Origin: Pratylenchus scribneri
Lineage: Eukaryota; Nematoda; Chromadorea; Rhabditida; Pratylenchidae
Direction: 5' to 3'
DNA: 64,000 bases
NCBI GenBank assembly: GCA_030063045.1
Contig: JAQSEB010000002.1
Location: forward strand, 930,001 to 994,000
In this document: positions 57,601-64,000 of the stretch, in pieces
How the letters are laid out: each line of letters begins with the position of its first letter
Position numbering within the stretch: the first letter of the stretch is position 1
Translations under genes and position numbers: made by a program
The notes under the pieces: generated by a model
The model's input: the letters and a program-made list of their open reading frames with translations, nothing else
The model's database searches: none
Told to the model about the DNA's origin: nothing

Positions 57601-60600
57601 AAATACATGTAAAAATCAAAATTTTCAAAAATCAATTTTTCAAAATCGGCCCGAGTTTTCGGTCTGAAATTTTTTTAATAAAATATTATTAGTTATATCT
57701 AAAAAATAAAAAAAATCTAGGCCTAGAACTCTATACGTTTTTTAGTTATGAATTTTTAAAAATTTTCAAAAATACAGGTAAAAATCAAAATTTTCAAAAA
57801 TCAATTTTTCAAAATCGGCCCGAGTTTTCGGTCTGAAATTTTTTTAATAAAATATTATTAGTTATATCTAAAAAATAAAAAAAATCTAGGCCTAGAACTC
57901 TATACGTTTTTTAGTTATGAATTTTTAAAAATTTTCAAAAATACAGGTAAAAATCAAAATTTTCAAAAATCAATTTTTCAAAATCGGCCCGAGTTTTCGG
58001 TCTGAAATTTTTTTGATAAAATATTATTAGTTATATCTAAAAAATAAAAAAAAATCTAGGCCTAGAACTCTATACGTTTTTTAGTTATGAATTTTTAAAA
58101 ATTTTCAAAAATACATGTAAAAATCAAAATTTTCAAAAATCAATTTTTCAAAATCGGCCCGAGTTTTCGGTCTGAAATTTTTTTTAATAAAATATTATTA
58201 GTTATATCAAAAAAATAAAAAAAATCTAGGCCTAGAACTCTATACGTTTTTTAGTTATGAATTTTTAAAAATTTTCAAAAATACAGGTAAAAATCAAAAT
58301 TTTCAAAAATCAATTTTTCAAAATCGGCCCGAGTTTTCGGTCTGAAATTTTTTTAATAAAATATTATTAGTTATATCAAAAAAATAAAAAAAATCTAGGC
58401 CTAGAACTCTATACGTTTTTTAGTTATGAATTTTTAAAAATTTTCAAAAATACAGGTAAAAATCAAAATTTTCAAAAATCAATTTTTCAAAATCGGCCCG
58501 AGTTTTCGGTCTGAAATTTTTTTGACAAAATATTATTAGTTATATCTAAAAAATAAAAAAAATCTAGGCCTAGAACTCTATACGTTTTTTAGTTATGAAT
58601 TTTTAAAAATTTTCAAAAATACAGGTAAAAATCAAAATTTTCAAAAATCAATTTTTCAAAATCGGCCCGAGTTTTCGGTCTGAAATTTTTTTGATAAAAT
58701 ATTATTAGTTATATCTAAAAAATAAAAAAAAATCTAGGCCTAGAACTCTATACGTTTTTTAGTTATGAATTTTTAAAAATTTTCAAAAATACATGTAAAA
58801 ATCAAAATTTTCAAAAATCAATTTTTCAAAATCGGCCCGAGTTTTCGGTCTGAAATTTTTTTAATAAAATATTATTAGTTATATCTAAAAAATAAAAAAA
58901 ATCTAGGCCTAGAACTCTATACGTTTTTTAGTTATGAATTTTTAAAAATTTTCAAAAATACAGGTAAAAATCAAAATTTTCAAAAATCAATTTTTCAAAA
59001 TCGGCCCGAGTTTTCGGTCTGAAATTTTTTTAATAAAATATTATTAGTTATATCTAAAAAATAAAAAAAAATCTAGGCCTAGAACTCTATACGTTTTTTA
59101 GTTATGAATTTTTAAAAATTTTCAAAAATACATGTAAAAATCAAAATTTTCAAAAATCAATTTTTCAAAATCGGCCCGAGTTTTCGGTCTGAAATTTTTT
59201 TGATAAAATATTATTAGTTATATCAAAAAAATAAAAAAAATCTAGGCCTAGAACTCTATACGTTTTTTAGTTATGAATTTTAAAAAATTTTCAAAAATAC
59301 AGGTAAAAATCAAAATTTTCAAAAATCAATTTTTCAAAATCGGCCCGAGTTTTCGGTCTGAAATTTTTTTGATAAAATATTATTAGTTATATCAAAAAAA
59401 TAAAAAAAATCTAGGCCTAGAACTCTATACGTTTTTTAGTTATGAATTTTTAAAAATTTTCAAAAATACAGGTAAAAATCAAAATTTTCAAAAATCAATT
59501 TTTCAAAATCGGCCCGAGTTTTCGGTCTGAAATTTTTTTGATAAAATATTATTAGTTATATCTAAAAAATAAAAAAAAATCTAGGCCTAGAACTCTATAC
59601 GTTTTTTAGTTATGAATTTTTAAAAATTTTCAAAAATACATGTAAAAATCAAAATTTTCAAAAATCAATTTTTCAAAATCGGCCCGAGTTTTCGGTCTGA
59701 AATTTTTTTGATAAAATATTATTAGTTATATCAAAAAAATAAAAAAAATCTAGGCCTAGAACTCTATACGTTTTTTAGTTATGAATTTTTAAAAATTTTC
59801 AAAAATACAGGTAAAAATCAAAATTTTCAAAAATCAATTTTTCAAAATCGGCCCGAGTTTTCGGTCTGAAATTTTTTTGATAAAATATTATTAGTTATAT
59901 CTAAAAAATAAAAAAAATCTAGGCCTAGAACTCTATACGTTTTTTAGTTATGAATTTTTAAAAATTTTCAAAAATACAGGTAAAAATCAAAATTTTCAAA
60001 AATCAATTTTTCAAAATCGGCCCGAGTTTTCGGTCTGAAATTTTTTTGATAAAATATTATTAGTTATATCAAAAAAATAAAAAAAATCTAGGCCTAGAAC
60101 TCTATACGTTTTTTAGTTATGAATTTTTAAAAATTTTCAAAAATACAGGTAAAAATCAAAATTTTCAAAAATCAATTTTTCAAAATCGGCCCGAGTTTTC
60201 GGTCTGAAATTTTTTTGATAAAATATTATTAGTTATATCTAAAAAATAAAAAAAATCTAGGCCTAGAACTCTATACGTTTTTTAGTTATGAATTTTTAAA
60301 AATTTTCAAAAATACATGTAAAAATCAAAATTTTCAAAAATCAATTTTTCAAAATCGGCCCGAGTTTTCGGTCTGAAATTTTTTTAATAAAATATTATTA
60401 GTTATATCAAAAAAATAAAAAAAATCTAGGCCTAGAACTCTATACGTTTTTTAGTTATGAATTTTTAAAAATTTTCGAAAATACAGGTAAAAATCAAAAT
60501 TTTCAAAAATCAATTTTTCAAAATCGGCCCGAGTTTTCGGTCTGAAATTTTTTTGACAAAATATTATTAGTTATATCTAAAAAATAAAAAAAATCTAGGC

Positions 60601-63600
60601 CTAGAACTCTATACGTTTTTTAGTTATGAATTTTTAAAAATTTTCAAAAATACAGGTAAAAATCAAAATTTTCAAAAATCAATTTTTCAAAATCGGCCCG
60701 AGTTTTCGGTCTGAAATTTTTTTGATAAAATATTATTAGTTATATCTAAAAAATAAAAAAAAATCTAGGCCTAGAACTCTATACGTTTTTTAGTTATGAA
60801 TTTTTAAAAATTTTCAAAAATACATGTAAAAATCAAAATTTTCAAAAATCAATTTTTCAAAATCGGCCCGAGTTTTCGGTCTGAAATTTTTTTAATAAAA
60901 TATTATTAGTTATATCTAAAAAATAAAAAAAATCTAGGCCTAGAACTCTATACGTTTTTTAGTTATGAATTTTTAAAAATTTTCAAAAATACAGGTAAAA
61001 ATCAAAATTTTCAAAAATCAATTTTTCAAAATCGGCCCGAGTTTTCGGTCTGAAATTTTTTTAATAAAATATTATTAGTTATATCTAAAAAATAAAAAAA
61101 ATCTAGGCCTAGAACTCTATACGTTTTTTAGTTATGAATTTTTAAAAATTTTCAAAAATACAGGTAAAAATCAAAATTTTCAAAAATCAATTTTTCAAAA
61201 TCGGCCCGAGTTTTCGGTCTGAAATTTTTTTGATAAAATATTATTAGTTATATCTAAAAAATAAAAAAAAATCTAGGCCTAGAACTCTATACGTTTTTTA
61301 GTTATGAATTTTTAAAAATTTTCAAAAATACAGGTAAAAATCAAAATTTTCAAAAATCAATTTTTCAAAATCGGCCCGAGTTTTCGGTCTGAAATTTTTT
61401 TAATAAAATATTATTAGTTATATCTAAAAAATAAAAAAAATCTAGGCCTAGAACTCTATACGTTTTTTAGTTATGAATTTTTAAAAATTTTCAAAAATAC
61501 AGGTAAAAATCAAAATTTTCAAAAATCAATTTTTCAAAATCGGCCCGAGTTTTCGGTCTGAAATTTTTTTGATAAAATATTATTAGTTATATCTAAAAAA
61601 TAAAAAAAAATCTAGGCCTAGAACTCTATACGTTTTTTAGTTATGAATTTTTAAAAATTTTCAAAAATACATGTAAAAATCAAAATTTTCAAAAATCAAT
61701 TTTTCAAAATCGGCCCGAGTTTTCGGTCTGAAATTTTTTTTAATAAAATATTATTAGTTATATCAAAAAAATAAAAAAAATCTAGGCCTAGAACTCTATA
61801 CGTTTTTTAGTTATGAATTTTTAAAAATTTTCAAAAATACAGGTAAAAATCAAAATTTTCAAAAATCAATTTTTCAAAATCGGCCCGAGTTTTCGGTCTG
61901 AAATTTTTTTAATAAAATATTATTAGTTATATCAAAAAAATAAAAAAAATCTAGGCCTAGAACTCTATACGTTTTTTAGTTATGAATTTTTAAAAATTTT
62001 CAAAAATACAGGTAAAAATCAAAATTTTCAAAAATCAATTTTTCAAAATCGGCCCGAGTTTTCGGTCTGAAATTTTTTTGACAAAATATTATTAGTTATA
62101 TCTAAAAAATAAAAAAAATCTAGGCCTAGAACTCTATACGTTTTTTAGTTATGAATTTTTAAAAATTTTCAAAAATACAGGTAAAAATCAAAATTTTCAA
62201 AAATCAATTTTTCAAAATCGGCCCGAGTTTTCGGTCTGAAATTTTTTTGATAAAATATTATTAGTTATATCTAAAAAATAAAAAAAAATCTAGGCCTAGA
62301 ACTCTATACGTTTTTTAGTTATGAATTTTTAAAAATTTTCAAAAATACATGTAAAAATCAAAATTTTCAAAAATCAATTTTTCAAAATCGGCCCGAGTTT
62401 TCGGTCTGAAATTTTTTTAATAAAATATTATTAGTTATATCTAAAAAATAAAAAAAATCTAGGCCTAGAACTCTATACGTTTTTTAGTTATGAATTTTTA
62501 AAAATTTTCAAAAATACAGGTAAAAATCAAAATTTTCAAAAATCAATTTTTCAAAATCGGCCCGAGTTTTCGGTCTGAAATTTTTTTAATAAAATATTAT
62601 TAGTTATATCTAAAAAATAAAAAAAAATCTAGGCCTAGAACTCTATACGTTTTTTAGTTATGAATTTTTAAAAATTTTCAAAAATACATGTAAAAATCAA
62701 AATTTTCAAAAATCAATTTTTCAAAATCGGCCCGAGTTTTCGGTCTGAAATTTTTTTGATAAAATATTATTAGTTATATCAAAAAAATAAAAAAAATCTA
62801 GGCCTAGAACTCTATACGTTTTTTAGTTATGAATTTTAAAAAATTTTCAAAAATACAGGTAAAAATCAAAATTTTCAAAAATCAATTTTTCAAAATCGGC
62901 CCGAGTTTTCGGTCTGAAATTTTTTTGATAAAATATTATTAGTTATATCAAAAAAATAAAAAAAATCTAGGCCTAGAACTCTATACGTTTTTTAGTTATG
63001 AATTTTTAAAAATTTTCAAAAATACAGGTAAAAATCAAAATTTTCAAAAATCAATTTTTCAAAATCGGCCCGAGTTTTCGGTCTGAAATTTTTTTGATAA
63101 AATATTATTAGTTATATCTAAAAAATAAAAAAAAATCTAGGCCTAGAACTCTATACGTTTTTTAGTTATGAATTTTTAAAAATTTTCAAAAATACATGTA
63201 AAAATCAAAATTTTCAAAAATCAATTTTTCAAAATCGGCCCGAGTTTTCGGTCTGAAATTTTTTTGATAAAATATTATTAGTTATATCAAAAAAATAAAA
63301 AAAATCTAGGCCTAGAACTCTATACGTTTTTTAGTTATGAATTTTTAAAAATTTTCAAAAATACAGGTAAAAATCAAAATTTTCAAAAATCAATTTTTCA
63401 AAATCGGCCCGAGTTTTCGGTCTGAAATTTTTTTGATAAAATATTATTAGTTATATCTAAAAAATAAAAAAAATCTAGGCCTAGAACTCTATACGTTTTT
63501 TAGTTATGAATTTTTAAAAATTTTCAAAAATACAGGTAAAAATCAAAATTTTCAAAAATCAATTTTTCAAAATCGGCCCGAGTTTTCGGTCTGAAATTTT

Positions 63601-64000
63601 TTTGATAAAATATTATTAGTTATATCAAAAAAATAAAAAAAATCTAGGCCTAGAACTCTATACGTTTTTTAGTTATGAATTTTTAAAAATTTTCAAAAAT
63701 ACAGGTAAAAATCAAAATTTTCAAAAATCAATTTTTCAAAATCGGCCCGAGTTTTCGGTCTGAAATTTTTTTGATAAAATATTATTAGTTATATCTAAAA
63801 AATAAAAAAAATCTAGGCCTAGAACTCTATACGTTTTTTAGTTATGAATTTTTAAAAATTTTCAAAAATACATGTAAAAATCAAAATTTTCAAAAATCAA
63901 TTTTTCAAAATCGGCCCGAGTTTTCGGTCTGAAATTTTTTTAATAAAATATTATTAGTTATATCAAAAAAATAAAAAAAATCTAGGCCTAGAACTCTATA
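54697..64000. repeat. ~170-bp satellite DNA array, runs off the right edge
   Basis: About 55 head-to-tail monomers of 169-171 bp, very AT-rich, with little divergence. Each monomer carries GAATTTTTAAAAATTTTC, AAATCGGCCCGAGTTTTCGG, a TTATTAGTTATATC segment and the perfect 12-bp palindrome TCTAGGCCTAGA. Length changes come mostly from homopolymer A/T runs. The first two or three monomers differ most (AAATAAATTTTTC instead of AAATCAATTTTTC), as expected at an array edge. No open frame and no inserted element were seen. Confidence 0.98.

Noticed and set aside
54697..64000. CRISPR-like array
   Set aside because: Monomers are contiguous 170-bp units without unique spacers, in a eukaryotic genome.

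Overview
The window is nuclear DNA from a nematode. It is AT-rich, with compact multi-exon genes, many introns of 35-60 bp, splice acceptors of the TTTTCAG/TTTTAG/TTTAAG type, likely spliced-leader acceptors just upstream of several start codons, and nematode-like gene content. A tylenchid-type (plant-parasitic clade) nematode is my best guess, but nothing in the window proves the species. No bacterial, viral or CRISPR features were seen. All multi-exon models below were joined by eye from reading frame, splice sites and phase. Many of them close exactly on a multiple of three.

Layout. 0-2.2 kb: divergent pair of a PBDC1-like gene (-, cut by the left edge) and CNEP1R1 (+). 2.7-10.1 kb: SLC66A2, a PQ-loop transporter (+), which carries a complete biogenic-amine-type GPCR gene on the opposite strand inside one intron and two minisatellites in others. 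10.9-21.0 kb: a run of five minus-strand genes (SNX17, a small membrane protein, an unrecognised 607-aa coiled-coil protein, an unrecognised 120-aa protein, DHODH), spaced closely enough to suggest an operon. The last two overlap by 8 nt. 21.6-26.0 kb: frm-1 (protein 4.1) with an intronless 369-codon ORF nested in an intron. 26.9-31.3 kb: p23 co-chaperone and PEPCK (-). 33.9-36.2 kb: a four-TM protein (+) and a UQCC2-like assembly factor (-). 37.0-44.3 kb: NCBP1 and gamma-tubulin (+, 236 bp apart). 49.7-54.3 kb: a furin-type proprotein convertase (+) behind 5.4 kb of apparently gene-free, C-rich DNA. 54.7-64 kb: an uninterrupted ~170-bp satellite array running off the right edge.

Most genes are conserved housekeeping genes: cap binding, microtubule nucleation, pyrimidine synthesis, gluconeogenesis, lipid regulation at the nuclear envelope, endosomal sorting and chaperoning. 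They do not form one pathway. The unusual material is structural. One minisatellite family (core ATTGTAATTGTAAATGTG) occurs in four introns, always in the sense orientation of the host gene. A family of tRNA-derived SINE-like elements has at least eight copies. There is a foldback element, and the satellite has a 21-monomer higher-order repeat of 3,556 bp.
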